In this document: piece by piece, positions 35,598 through 44,372 of the stretch
Layout: every line of letters starts with the position of its first letter
Position numbering within the stretch: position 1 is the first letter of the stretch
From: Methylosinus sp. C49
GTDB lineage: Bacteria; Pseudomonadota; Alphaproteobacteria; Rhizobiales; Beijerinckiaceae
Direction: 5' to 3'
Assembly (NCBI RefSeq): GCF_009936375.1
Contig: NZ_AP022332.1
Span: 3,256,501 to 3,320,500, forward strand
DNA length: 64,000 nucleotides
The notes under the pieces: model-generated
The model's database searches: none
The model's input: only the letters and a program-made list of their open reading frames with translations
Told to the model about the DNA's origin: nothing
Translations under genes and position numbers: made by a program

Positions 35598-37640
35598 ATG
35601 GACGTCGACATGACCACGCAGCCGAACGAATCGGAGACCGCCCTCGCGCTGTTCCAGGCAGCGATCGAAAAATCCTACTCGCGCAAGCTGACCATCGCCG
35701 ATCTGTTCACCGCCGCCGCGCAATTGAAAGCGCTGGGGCTCGATCGGCGGGCGGCCGAGCTCTACAAGCATTGGATCGCCTTCAACGCCGACGATCCCGT
35801 CGTCTATGCGGCCTATTTCAACTATGCGACGGCTTTGGCCGACTCGGGCGATCGCCCGGGCGCGATCAATGCGCTGCGCGAGGCGATCCGCATTCAGCCG
35901 GATTTCCAGCCGCCCTATATCAATCTCGGGCGGCTGCTCGAGGATTCCGGCCTCGTCGGCGCGGCGGTCGCGCAATGGATGGCGCTCGTCGAGCGGACCG
36001 CCGCCGTCAATGGCGAGTCGGTGGCTCACAAGCTCAGCGCGCTGCAGCAGACCGGGCGTGTGCTGGAGAGCCTCAATAAGGACGAGGCGGCGGAAGACGC
36101 GCTGCGGCAAATTCTGGAGATCGATCCCAAGCGGCAGGAGGTCGTGCAGCATTGGATCGCGCTACGCCAGCGCCAATGCAAATGGCCGGTCGTGCAGCCC
36201 TCCGAGCGCGTGAGCCTCGCCGATCTCGCCAATGGCATTTCGTCACTGTCGCTCGCCAATCATTCCGACGATCCGATGTTCCAACTCGCCAAGGCGCATC
36301 ATTACGAGAAGCGCTCCATCGGCCGGCCCAAACGCGGCCTTTGCCCCGCAGAGCCGAAGCGGGCGCGCGAGCAGCGGTTGCGCATCGGCTATGTCTCCTC
36401 CGATCTGCGCGAGCATGCGGTCGGCTTCGCCATGACCGATGTTCTCGAGTCGCATGATCGCGCGCATTTCGAGATCTACGCCTATTATTGCGGGATCGCG
36501 CGCAATGATCCGACGCGCGAGCGCATCGCCGCCGCCATCGACCGCTGGACCGACATCAACGGAATGGACGACGAGACGGCGGCGAAAAAAATCGCCGAGG
36601 ACGAGATCGACATTCTCGTCGATCTCAACGGCTACACCAAGGATGCGCGCACCAAGGTGTTCTCGCTGCGGCCGGCGCCGATCATCGTCAACTGGTTCGG
36701 CTTCCCCGGCACGATGGGCAGCCCCTATCATCATTACATCATCGCCGATCCGGTGATCATTCCCGAAGGCGCGGAGCTCTACTACTCGGAGAAGGTGGCG
36801 CGGCTCGCCTGCTACCAGCCCAATGATCGCAAGCGCGTCGTCGCGCCGCAACGCCCGACGCGCGCCGAGGCGGGATTGCCGGAGGACGCCTTCGTCTATT
36901 GCTCGCTCAACGGCATGCAGAAACTCACCGCCCTCACCTTCGATCGCTGGGCGCGCATTCTGACGGCGGTTCCGGGAAGCGTGCTGTGGCTGCTGACCGG
37001 CACGGAGCAGACCAACGCCCGCGTGCGCGAGGAGGCGAAAGCGCGCGGCGTCGCGCCGGAGCGGATCATCTTCGCCGAGAAGATGGCCAATCCCCATCAT
37101 TTGGCGCGCTATCCGCTCGCCGATCTCTTCCTCGACAATTTCCCCTATGGCGCCCATACGACGGCGGCGGACTCGCTGTGGATGGGCGTGCCGATCGTCA
37201 CCTATCCCGGCCGCAGCTTCGCCTCGCGCGTCTGCGCCAGCCTGGTGCGTGCGGCGGGCGTCGGCGAGCTCGCCTGCGCCAGCGCGGAGGATTATGTCGC
37301 GCTCGCGATAGAGCTCGGCAAGGACAGGCGTAAGCTCGCGGGCCTGCGGGACCGGCTCGCCAATGTGCGCGAGACGTCGCTGCTCTTCGACACGCCGCGG
37401 CTCGTCGGCGATTTGGAGCAGCTCTATCGCGACATGTGGCGCGACTATGAGAATGGCGAACTGCCGCGGCCGGATCTGCGCAATCTCGATATTTATCACG
37501 AGATCGGGCTCGATCTCGATCTCGAGAAGATCGAGCTGCTGAGCGACGCCGATTATCGCGCGCTCTATCAGCGCAAGCTGGCGGAGTGGGACGCCGCCTA
37601 TCCGATAGAGCCCGACGCGCGCATGTGGCGGCCGCGCTGA
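35598..37640 (+). CDS. TPR-containing GT41 protein glycosyltransferase (OGT/FlmG/HMW1C-type)
   Basis: 680 residues, no signal peptide, so cytoplasmic. TPR-like helices fill about residues 15-200 ([34 protein letters not shown]). The GT41 catalytic part follows: [15 protein letters not shown] with His near 273 (the HPVG region of OGT), [15 protein letters not shown], then [12 protein letters not shown] with the UDP-contacting Lys near 442, VPGSVLWLL, and [20 protein letters not shown] with the HTT nucleotide-binding motif near 520. These align well with eukaryotic OGT. Known bacterial relatives glycosylate proteins (FlmG: flagellin; HMW1C: adhesin). The gene lies 85 bp after the Ser/Thr-rich repeat gene on the same strand, so that protein is the obvious candidate substrate. 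An ATG 12 bases further in is an alternative start. Confidence 0.9.
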   Translation: MDVDMTTQPNESETALALFQAAIEKSYSRKLTIADLFTAAAQLKALGLDRRAAELYKHWIAFNADDPVVYAAYFNYATALADSGDRPGAINALREAIRIQPDFQPPYINLGRLLEDSGLVGAAVAQWMALVERTAAVNGESVAHKLSALQQTGRVLESLNKDEAAEDALRQILEIDPKRQEVVQHWIALRQRQCKWPVVQPSERVSLADLANGISSLSLANHSDDPMFQLAKAHHYEKRSIGRPKRGLCPAEPKRAREQRLRIGYVSSDLREHAVGFAMTDVLESHDRAHFEIYAYYCGIARNDPTRERIAAAIDRWTDINGMDDETAAKKIAEDEIDILVDLNGYTKDARTKVFSLRPAPIIVNWFGFPGTMGSPYHHYIIADPVIIPEGAELYYSEKVARLACYQPNDRKRVVAPQRPTRAEAGLPEDAFVYCSLNGMQKLTALTFDRWARILTAVPGSVLWLLTGTEQTNARVREEAKARGVAPERIIFAEKMANPHHLARYPLADLFLDNFPYGAHTTAADSLWMGVPIVTYPGRSFASRVCASLVRAAGVGELACASAEDYVALAIELGKDRRKLAGLRDRLANVRETSLLFDTPRLVGDLEQLYRDMWRDYENGELPRPDLRNLDIYHEIGLDLDLEKIELLSDADYRALYQRKLAEWDAAYPIEPDARMWRPR

Positions 37641-37662
37641 GCGCGCGGCCGTGTCTCCCCGC

Positions 37663-39150
37663 TCACTCGGCGAGCATTCGCTTCAACAGCTCGATGACCT
37701 CGGACAGGCTCTTGTCCTTGGAGGCGAGCTCCTCGACCTTGCGCACGGCGTGCAGCACGGTCGTGTGGTCGCGTCCGCCGAAGCGACGGCCGATCTCCGG
37801 CAGCGAGCGCAGCGTCAGCACCTTGGACAGATACATGGCGATCTGCCGCGGGCGCACGACATTGGCGGTGCGGCGCGAGGAGAGAATATCCGCGCGCGAG
37901 ATATTGTAGTGGCTGGCGACGAGCTTTTGAATGTCGTCGATCTTGACGCGCTTGGGCTCGGCGCTGCGCACGAGATCGCGAATGGCGTTCTCCGCCGTCT
38001 CGACGCAGAGCGGCGCGCCGTTCAGCGTCGAATGGGCGAGCAGGCGATTGACGGCGCCTTCGAGATCGCGGCCATTGGTGACGATGGTCTTGGCGATATA
38101 GGACATGACCGCCGGCGGCACATGGAAATTGGGCTGCGCCTCCTGCGCGGCGGCGATGCGCGCCTCCAAAATCTTCATACGCAATTCTTCGTCGAGCGGG
38201 CCGATATCGACGCAGAGCCCGCCCTTGAAGCGCGACAGCACGCGCTCGTCGAGAGTCTCGAGGTCGGAGGGCGGGCGATCGGCGGCGACGACCACCTGCT
38301 TGCCGGCGTCGATGAGCGAGTTCAGCGTGTGGCAGAACTCCTGCTGAATGGACTTGCCCTGCAGAAATTGCACATCGTCGATGATCAGCACGTCGATGTT
38401 GCGCAGCCGCTCCTTGAAGGCGATCGAATTCTGCTGCGACAGAGCGGAGACGAAGCCGCTCATGAACTTCTCGGCGGTGAGATAGAGCACGCGGCGCTTA
38501 TTGTCATTGGCCGAGCGCGCCACCGCCTGCAGAAGATGCGTCTTGCCGAGTCCGACGGCCGCATGGGTGTAGAGCGGATTGAACAGCGGATGCTCGCCGG
38601 GACGGGCGTCGGCGACGCGACAGGCGGCCGCATAGGCGAGCTGGTTGGAGGGGCCGACGAGAAAGGTGGAGAAAGACAGACGACGATCGAGCGGCGAGCC
38701 GCCGAAAGACTCGCCGTCGCCGCGCGCCGCGTGGCGCATCGGCGCCTTGGCGGGCGGCGCTTCCACGCGCTCGACGACATGGGCGGCGGACGCCGGCGGC
38801 GCCTTCTCGACAACGGCGCCGGAAACGGTTTCCGCGTCACGAGCGCGCGGACGGCGCGTCGGCGAGCGCACGTCGATCACGATCTGCTCGAGCGAGGTGA
38901 ATTCGGCGCACAGCCGCGTGCGGATGCGATCCGCATAGTGAGACTGAATCCAGCTCTTCAAGAATTTCGTCGGCACCGTCAGCAGCGCCGCGCCGTCCTT
39001 CAGACCTTCGAGCTCCAACCGCGCGAACCAGGAACTATAGACCGCCTCGCCGAGCTCGGCGCGCAGCCGCCCGCGCACGCGCTCCCATTTCTGCCGGGCT
39101 TCCGCCGACAGCTCGCTGGAATTCGACTGGTCATCGCTATTATCGGACAT
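37663..39150 (-). CDS. dnaA: chromosomal replication initiator DnaA
   Basis: 495 residues with all four domains: an N-terminal domain ([21 protein letters not shown]), a variable linker (about 100-165), the AAA+ ATPase with Walker [12 protein letters not shown] and Walker [13 protein letters not shown], and the C-terminal DNA-binding HTH with [18 protein letters not shown]. It is convergent with the GT41 gene (22 bp between stops) and co-directional with rpsT upstream. The 900-bp upstream region is described separately. Confidence 0.97.
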   Translation of the reverse strand: MSDNSDDQSNSSELSAEARQKWERVRGRLRAELGEAVYSSWFARLELEGLKDGAALLTVPTKFLKSWIQSHYADRIRTRLCAEFTSLEQIVIDVRSPTRRPRARDAETVSGAVVEKAPPASAAHVVERVEAPPAKAPMRHAARGDGESFGGSPLDRRLSFSTFLVGPSNQLAYAAACRVADARPGEHPLFNPLYTHAAVGLGKTHLLQAVARSANDNKRRVLYLTAEKFMSGFVSALSQQNSIAFKERLRNIDVLIIDDVQFLQGKSIQQEFCHTLNSLIDAGKQVVVAADRPPSDLETLDERVLSRFKGGLCVDIGPLDEELRMKILEARIAAAQEAQPNFHVPPAVMSYIAKTIVTNGRDLEGAVNRLLAHSTLNGAPLCVETAENAIRDLVRSAEPKRVKIDDIQKLVASHYNISRADILSSRRTANVVRPRQIAMYLSKVLTLRSLPEIGRRFGGRDHTTVLHAVRKVEELASKDKSLSEVIELLKRMLAE

Positions 39151-40001
39151 GGCTTTCTTTCGCGCTGAAGACGAGTCGAGGCGCGGCGCCGCGACAGCGT
39201 CGTCATAGTGAAGCGGATAAATGGTCGGTTTCGATCGATAGGCGCGATCGACGCTCTAGAGGACGCTTACGGCCGGCTCGGAGGACCCACGGAATTTTCG
39301 CCGAGGTCGAAGGGACTCCGTCCGTCCTTTCGACTGCGACCGCGCGACTCGCAGCGAGGCGCTGCGTCGTCGTTCGGTCTCGTGTCGGCTCGCCGCCCAA
39401 AAGCCATCACATCACCCCTACATCCGCGATGAGCGAAAGCCCGTCGCGGTCTTGATAATCGATCTGAAGATACGCAGACAGAAACGCACCTAGCGGCTAT
39501 CGGCCGATGCATTCGTGGTGTGGTCGACGCATTCGTGGAACGCGTCGGGCAGTCCATCGCAGAGAAGGTGTCACCCGGAGGCTTACATGCGTCTACTCAC
39601 CCATCCAAGCGACGGCCGCTCCTCAGCGCCACGCCACATTTCGAACCTACACGCCCGCTTTTGCGCACGCAACGATGGTCGAGCCGCAGAATGCGCGGAA
39701 CGTCGCCGCATCGCCGCCGCAGTCACGCTCTTTGCCTGGATAAAGTCATGATTCGTCGCTCATAAAAATTTACGACGGCGGGAGGCGTGACGCAGCGATC
39801 TTCGTATTGTTACAGCACGCGCGTTGACGAACGGGGCCTGTCAAGCCCGGCAAGCGCTGGCGACGCGGCGGGCCTTTAACGCAATTAACTGTTTTTAAAC
39901 CATGTACTCTGCGCACAAGAAAAGCGTGTGAAAAAAAAACCGCACACTAAGAAGACTAGCGGAGTCGGTTTGCCCGCGCGTCGAAATATTACGCAGAACG
40001 C
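39151..40001 (-). other. non-coding region upstream of dnaA
   Basis: About 850 bp without a convincing gene; the 78-81-codon frames at 39507-39765 overlap one another in three frames. Composition falls to AT-rich stretches at 39750-39775 and 39875-39960, including nine consecutive A. A direct repeat GCATTCGTGG occurs at 39509 and 39529, 20 bp apart. No perfect DnaA box (TTATCCACA) was found; the closest matches, 7 of 9, are at 39212-39220 and 39735-39743. It must contain the dnaA promoter. A chromosomal origin here is possible but unsupported. Confidence 0.5.
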
Positions 40002-40027
40002 AAAAAAGCCCGGCTGAGCCGGGCTTT
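40002..40027 (-). terminator. Rho-independent terminator of rpsT
   Basis: GCCCGGC-TGA-GCCGGGC stem (40008-40014/40018-40024) flanked by A6 and T3, which on the minus strand gives a hairpin followed by T6. It lies 29 bp past the rpsT stop. Confidence 0.93.
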
Positions 40028-40055
40028 CGAAACACGCCGTTTGCGCAAGAAAAGA

Positions 40056-40322
40056 TCAGGCCGAAAGAGCCTTCACGCGCGCCGTGAGACGCGAGACTTT
40101 GCGCGATGCGGTGTTCTTGTGAATGACGCCATGCTGCGCGGCGCGCATCACGACCGGCGCAACGCTCTTGAGCACGGCGGCGGCCGTCGTGGCGTCGCCG
40201 CTGGCGATCGCCTCCTCGACCTTGCGGACCTGCGTGCGCAGCTGGCTGCGACGCGCGCGGTTGACGGCCGTGCGCCGGGCGATCTTGCGGACGGCCTTTT
40301 TGGCCGAGCTGGTGTTGGCCAT
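40056..40322 (-). CDS. rpsT: 30S ribosomal protein S20
   Basis: 88 residues, very basic, beginning [20 protein letters not shown] and ending in [14 protein letters not shown], typical S20 that binds 16S rRNA. The ATG at 40322 is preceded by GGAAAAAAG. Placement directly upstream of dnaA is a conserved rhizobial arrangement. Confidence 0.97.
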   Translation of the reverse strand: MANTSSAKKAVRKIARRTAVNRARRSQLRTQVRKVEEAIASGDATTAAAVLKSVAPVVMRAAQHGVIHKNTASRKVSRLTARVKALSA

Positions 40323-40460
40323 CTTTTTTCCTTCGACGGTCGAGGCGTGAGGCGGGGTCGCCGCCCAAAAAAGCAAAGCGGCCGCGAAATCGCGGCCAGT
40401 TCGCCGGCCTTATACGCGGGCCGGCGTCGTTTCGTCAATGGCAGGGCCGAAGCGGCGCGT

Positions 40461-41234
40461 TCAACGATGCTCGAAACGCGGCGGCCGCTTCTCGATGAAG
40501 GCGGTCATGCCCTCCTTCTGATCCTGCGTCGCGAACAGCGAATAGAACAATCTCCGCTCGAAACGCACGCCTTCCGAGAGCGGCGTCTCATAGGCGCGCT
40601 CGACGGCCTCCTTGGCCATCAGCACGGCCGGCAGCGACAGAGCGGCGATCGTCCGCGCGCTCTTCAGCGCCTCTTCCAGCAGCTTGTCCGCAGGCACGAT
40701 TCGGGCGACGAGGCCGCAGCGCTCGGCCTCCTCCGCGCCCATGAGCCGGCCGGTGAGCACCAGCTCCATCGCCTTGGATTTGCCGATGGAGCGCACCAGC
40801 CGCTGGGTGCCGCCGGAGCCGGGAATGACGCCCAGCTTGATCTCGGGCTGGCCGAATTTGGCGGTGTCGGCGGCCAGGATGAAGTCGCACATCATGGCCA
40901 GCTCGCAGCCGCCGCCCAGAGCATAGCCGGCGACGGCGGCGATGACGGGCTTGCGCGCGCGCGCCACGCCGTCCCAACGCGCCAGGAAATCGTCGAGATA
41001 GGCTTCGGCGACGGTCTTGTCGCGCAGCTCCTTAATGTCGGCGCCGGCGGCGAAAGCCTCCGCCGAGCCGGTCAGCACCACGCAGCCGATTTGAGGGTCC
41101 GCCTCGAAATGGGCCAGAGCGTCGGCGATCTCGCCGATCAGCCGCTCATTCAGCGCATTGAGCGCGTGCGGCCGGTTGAGCCGCAGCAGCGCGACGCGAT
41201 CATGCGTCTCGATCTCGATCGTCTCGTAATCCAA
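40461..41234 (-). CDS. enoyl-CoA hydratase
   Basis: 257-residue crotonase-fold protein. The oxyanion-hole segments are [11 protein letters not shown] (about 62-72) and [15 protein letters not shown] (about 107-121). Catalytic Glu residues occur in LGGGCELA and in [20 protein letters not shown], matching short-chain enoyl-CoA hydratases that act in beta-oxidation. The start is TTG (41232-41234) after AGGAGGCGGCC. Its position next to rpsT and dnaA is conserved in Rhizobiales. Confidence 0.93.
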   Translation of the reverse strand: MDYETIEIETHDRVALLRLNRPHALNALNERLIGEIADALAHFEADPQIGCVVLTGSAEAFAAGADIKELRDKTVAEAYLDDFLARWDGVARARKPVIAAVAGYALGGGCELAMMCDFILAADTAKFGQPEIKLGVIPGSGGTQRLVRSIGKSKAMELVLTGRLMGAEEAERCGLVARIVPADKLLEEALKSARTIAALSLPAVLMAKEAVERAYETPLSEGVRFERRLFYSLFATQDQKEGMTAFIEKRPPRFEHR

Positions 41235-41267
41235 GGCCGCCTCCTGCTTTCCGCTATCATGCGCCTA

Positions 41268-41714
41268 TCAAATTTCGAAGTCGCCCTCATTCGCCTCGCT
41301 CTCGCCGAGGCCCGCGGCGACCGCGCGCCCATGCAGCTCGTCCAGCGTGATCGTATCGAGCTTGGCGAGCGCCTGGCGCTCCGCCTCCGCGAAGACGGGG
41401 TCGACCGCGAGCGTCAGCAGAGGCGGCGTCTCGCCGTCCTGCGCGCCCTCCTCCGCGCGCAGAGCGACGCGCACGATCTCGCCCACATTGAGGCGGCGGC
41501 GCTCACGCGCCAGCTCATAGCCGCCGGCCGGGCCGCGCACGCTCTTCAAAATGCCGGCGCGCACCATGGCCTGCAGCATGCTCTCGAGATGTCGCGGCGG
41601 CAGATCGTGACGCGCCGCCAGCGCACGCGACGACACCGGCCGCGACCGCGCATGCAAAGCGATGTCGAGCGCCGCCAGCACGGCGAGACGCGCGGGACGC
41701 GGCAGCAGGCTCAT
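41268..41714 (-). CDS. Rrf2-family transcriptional regulator without Fe-S cysteines
   Basis: 148 residues. An N-terminal winged helix ([42 protein letters not shown], about 28-70) is of the Rrf2/IscR type. The protein has no cysteine at all, so it cannot hold the [2Fe-2S] cluster used by IscR or NsrR. The ATG overlaps the dut stop by 4 bp, so it belongs to the coaBC-dut-rrf2 operon. Effector and targets are unknown. Confidence 0.85.
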   Translation of the reverse strand: MSLLPRPARLAVLAALDIALHARSRPVSSRALAARHDLPPRHLESMLQAMVRAGILKSVRGPAGGYELARERRRLNVGEIVRVALRAEEGAQDGETPPLLTLAVDPVFAEAERQALAKLDTITLDELHGRAVAAGLGESEANEGDFEI

Positions 41715-42181
41715 GCGTCCCCGCCCTCGCTCGCCCCCGTGGAGCCGAAGCCGCCGTCGCCGCGCGCCGTCTCCTCCAGCGCTTCCATCGTCTCGATCAG
41801 CTCGACATGCTCGTAGCGCGCCACCACGAGCTGCGCGATGCGCATTCCGCGCGAGATCTCGAATGGATGCGTCCCGAAGTTGACCAGCAGAACCTTCACC
41901 TCGCCGCGATAATCGCTATCGATGGTGCCGGGCGCATTGAGCACGCTGACGCCGAATTCCAGCGCCAGGCCGGAGCGCGGCCGCACCTGCGCCTCAAAGC
42001 CCGGCGGCAGCGCCAGCGAGAGGCCCGTCGGCACAAGATCGCGCGCGCCGGGCTTTAGCACCAGCTTGCCGCCGGGCGCGATCGCCGCGCGAAGGTCGAG
42101 CCCCGCCGCGCCCGCGCTGGCGTAGGCGGGAAGCGGCAGGCCTTCGCCATGCGACAGGCGGCGGATGGCGATCTTGGTCAC
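41711..42181 (-). CDS. dut: deoxyuridine 5'-triphosphate nucleotidohydrolase
   Basis: 156 residues with the five trimeric dUTPase motifs: motif 1 in [24 protein letters not shown] (2), [13 protein letters not shown] (3, with the catalytic Asp and Tyr), [11 protein letters not shown] (4) and GGFGSTG (5). Starts with GTG, overlapping the coaBC stop (GTGA). Lowers dUTP and supplies dUMP; ung in this window removes the uracil that still reaches DNA. Confidence 0.96.
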   Translation of the reverse strand: MTKIAIRRLSHGEGLPLPAYASAGAAGLDLRAAIAPGGKLVLKPGARDLVPTGLSLALPPGFEAQVRPRSGLALEFGVSVLNAPGTIDSDYRGEVKVLLVNFGTHPFEISRGMRIAQLVVARYEHVELIETMEALEETARGDGGFGSTGASEGGDA

Positions 42182-43428
42182 GGCGTCTCTCCCAGAGTTT
42201 CGGCGATATGCGCGATGAGCCGCGCCGCGACCTCGGTCTTGTCCAAGCGCGGCCAGGAGGCGACGCCGGCGCGCGAGACGAGGTGAACCTCATTGCTGTC
42301 CGCGCCGAAGACGCCGACGCCGACGTCATTGGCGACGATGAGATCGCAACCCTTGCGCGCCAGCTTCTCCTGCGCATGGAGGAGCACGTCGCGCGTTTCC
42401 GCCGCGAAGCCGACGACCAGCGCCGGCCGCCCCTCGCGCCTCTGCGCGACGCTGGCGAGAATATCGGGATTCTCGCGCAGAACGAGCGTCGGCGGCGCGC
42501 GCGAGGCGCCCTTCTTGATCTTGTCGGCGGAGGGCTCGACGCGCCAATCGGCGACGGCCGCGGCGCCGATGAAAATATCCGCCGGCAGAGCCGCCTCCAC
42601 CGCCTCGAGCATTTGCTGCGCCGTCTCGACATGGCGCGTGGCGACGCCTGTCGGATCGGCGATCTCGACCGGGCCGCTGACCAGAGTGACGCGCGCGCCG
42701 GCCTGCGCCGCGGCCGCAGCGATGGCGTGGCCCTGCTTGCCGGAGGAGCGGTTGGAGAGAAAGCGCGCCGGATCGATCGGCTCGCGCGTCGGCCCGGAGG
42801 TGACGAGCACATGGCGCCCGGCGAGCGGCCCCCGCCCTGCCAAGGAAAGCGGCAGAACCGTGTCCCCGCGTAGCGCCGTCTCTAAGGCGGCGACGATGGC
42901 GAGCGGCTCCGCCATGCGGCCGGGGCCATATTCGCCGCAGGCCATCTCGCCATCGTCCGGCCCGACGAAGAGCGCGCCGTCGCCACGCAAGGTCGCGACA
43001 TTGCGCTGCGTCGCCGGATGCAGCCACATGCGCAGATTCATCGCCGGCGCCAGCAGCGCCCTTTTGTCGGTGGCGAGCAGCAGCGTCGTCGCCAGATCAT
43101 CGGCGAGCCCCTGCGCCATGCGCGCCAGGAGATGCGCCGTCGCCGGCGCGACCACGACGAGATCGGCCTCCCGCGAGAGCCGGATATGGCCCATCTCCTG
43201 CTCGTCGGTGAGCGAGAAGAGGTCCTCGTAGACGCGCTCGCCGGAGAGGCTGGCGAAGGACAGCGGCGTGACGAAACGCGCCGCCGCCGCGGTGAGCACG
43301 ACGCGCACGAAGGCGCCGCGCTCGCGCAGCCGGCGCACCAGCTCGAGCGACTTATAAGCGGCGACGCCGCCGCCGACGACGAGCAGAATGCGTTTGCCCG
43401 AGAGGCTCTGCGGATCGGAAGAAACCAA
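42178..43428 (-). CDS. coaBC: bifunctional phosphopantothenoylcysteine decarboxylase/phosphopantothenate-cysteine ligase
   Basis: Two steps of coenzyme A synthesis. The CoaC flavoprotein half has [16 protein letters not shown] and PAMNLRMW; the CoaB half has [24 protein letters not shown] and the Lys-rich [10 protein letters not shown] loop. I place the start at the TTG at 43426-43428 ([20 protein letters not shown]), with GGAG 7 bases upstream, giving 416 residues. The longer frame to 43599 only translates an intergenic repeat (PHPEPSPGPTFPEGG). First gene of the coaBC-dut-rrf2 operon. Confidence 0.93.
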   Translation of the reverse strand: MVSSDPQSLSGKRILLVVGGGVAAYKSLELVRRLRERGAFVRVVLTAAAARFVTPLSFASLSGERVYEDLFSLTDEQEMGHIRLSREADLVVVAPATAHLLARMAQGLADDLATTLLLATDKRALLAPAMNLRMWLHPATQRNVATLRGDGALFVGPDDGEMACGEYGPGRMAEPLAIVAALETALRGDTVLPLSLAGRGPLAGRHVLVTSGPTREPIDPARFLSNRSSGKQGHAIAAAAAQAGARVTLVSGPVEIADPTGVATRHVETAQQMLEAVEAALPADIFIGAAAVADWRVEPSADKIKKGASRAPPTLVLRENPDILASVAQRREGRPALVVGFAAETRDVLLHAQEKLARKGCDLIVANDVGVGVFGADSNEVHLVSRAGVASWPRLDKTEVAARLIAHIAETLGETP

Positions 43429-43494
43429 GCGACGGCTCCGCTGCTGTGAGAGGCGAAGAGAATACTCTTTTTCGCGGCGACCCGGAAAGAGCGC

Positions 43495-43580
43495 GGCTTT
43501 CTCCCCTCCTTCAGGGAAGGTCGGACCGGGCGACGGTTCGGGGTGGGGTCGCGGCCCTGCCCGATCGCCCTCGGAAGCCG
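43495..43580. repeat. intergenic repeat upstream of coaBC
   Basis: GC-rich block with ctcccctcc...ggggtgggg and internal short inverted repeats, a common type of rhizobial intergenic repeat related in style to that at 20416-20456. In both places it lies just upstream of a gene with a non-ATG or unresolved start. Confidence 0.5.
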
Positions 43581-43634
43581 TATCCCCTTGCGGCGCCATG
43601 GTCTATATTCGCGCCCGCAGGAATGAGGGAAGGG

Positions 43635-44045
43635 ATGTCGGACTATTTGGACAAGGTGAATCGCATTCCGATCTCGGCCGATCTGCTCGGCGAGGTCATG
43701 GACATGCTGCGCGCGCTGCCCGTCGAGGAGCGCTGGGCCTCGGGCTCCCGCTCGTCCCGGCTCTATGAGATGCTGGAGCGCCGCGGGCTGACCGACACGG
43801 CCGATATCGTCGCCGTCGCCATAGACCTGCGCGTGACCGCCCTGCTGCGCCTGCAGAGCCTCGATGCGCTGCGCGGCTGGACGACCCCAGGCGGCGGGCT
43901 CCGCGCCAGCCTCGTCCACCCCGATCTGCTGAAAGCCGCCGCCGCCGAGCCGCTCATAGAGGAGGCGGGCGGCGAGGCGAGCTTCGACGTGGCGAGCTTC
44001 CGTCTGCGGCTGCTGGCGGGGGCGGAGGTTTATGGGCGGGCGTGA
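43635..44045 (+). CDS. conserved-looking hypothetical protein (136 aa)
   Basis: 136 residues from ATG 43635 with a good RBS (AGGGAAGGG). The first half is helical and charged (LLGEVMDMLRALPVEERWASGSRSSRLYEMLERRG); then comes a hydrophobic-amphipathic helix (DIVAVAIDLRVTALLRLQSL) and a tail ending FRLRLLAGAEVYGRA. Codon usage matches its neighbours, supporting a real gene. No family recognised. It is divergent from coaBC. Confidence 0.6.
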   Translation: MSDYLDKVNRIPISADLLGEVMDMLRALPVEERWASGSRSSRLYEMLERRGLTDTADIVAVAIDLRVTALLRLQSLDALRGWTTPGGGLRASLVHPDLLKAAAAEPLIEEAGGEASFDVASFRLRLLAGAEVYGRA

Positions 44046-44072
44046 GGGCCGATCAATGCTGCCGAGGCTCGG

Positions 44073-44348
44073 TCAGGCCGTCGCGAGCCGTTCCCATTCC
44101 TTCTCGAAGTCGGCGCGGTAGCGCGCGCCCTCCTCATCGGGCAGGTAATGCGTCATGTCGGGGAAAATCTTTTCGTAGAGCGCGCGCTGCGAGAAATCCC
44201 AGACCATTTTCTCCTCGGCGCGCATTTCCGCGAGTATGCGCTCGAGACGACGGCGCACCTTGTCCGGATCAGGCCGATATTGCGGCTCCGGGACGGCGAA
44301 GAGATCGCCTTGCTCGGACGGGCTCGACGCCTGCGAAAGCTTCGCCAT
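44073..44348 (-). CDS. small hypothetical protein downstream of the R-M enzyme
   Basis: 91 residues, highly charged and helical: PDPDKVRRRLERILAEMR, then MVWDFSQRALYEKIFPDM, then GARYRADFEKEWERLA. It begins 24 bp after the stop of the restriction-modification gene on the same strand, so it is probably co-transcribed. It may be a specificity or control partner; I do not recognise a family. Confidence 0.65.
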   Translation of the reverse strand: MAKLSQASSPSEQGDLFAVPEPQYRPDPDKVRRRLERILAEMRAEEKMVWDFSQRALYEKIFPDMTHYLPDEEGARYRADFEKEWERLATA

Positions 44349-44372
44349 TCGGATTCTCCTTCTTTCGGAGAC

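Noticed and set aside
27155-35617. An uninterrupted 2820-codon reading frame on the minus strand opposite the repeat gene
   Set aside because: One stop-free repeat unit with a length divisible by three stays open in every copy. Its translation is low-complexity Gly/Arg/Glu/Asp with no start context or family, whereas the plus strand has an RBS, octads and a sensible N terminus.
39507-39765. Three overlapping 78-81-codon ORFs upstream of dnaA
   Set aside because: They overlap in all three frames, lack RBS and family features and have Ser/Arg/His-rich compositions typical of random high-GC frames.
43429-43599. Extended N terminus of coaBC
   Set aside because: It translates an intergenic repeat; the CoaC fold begins at the TTG at 43428, which has its own RBS.
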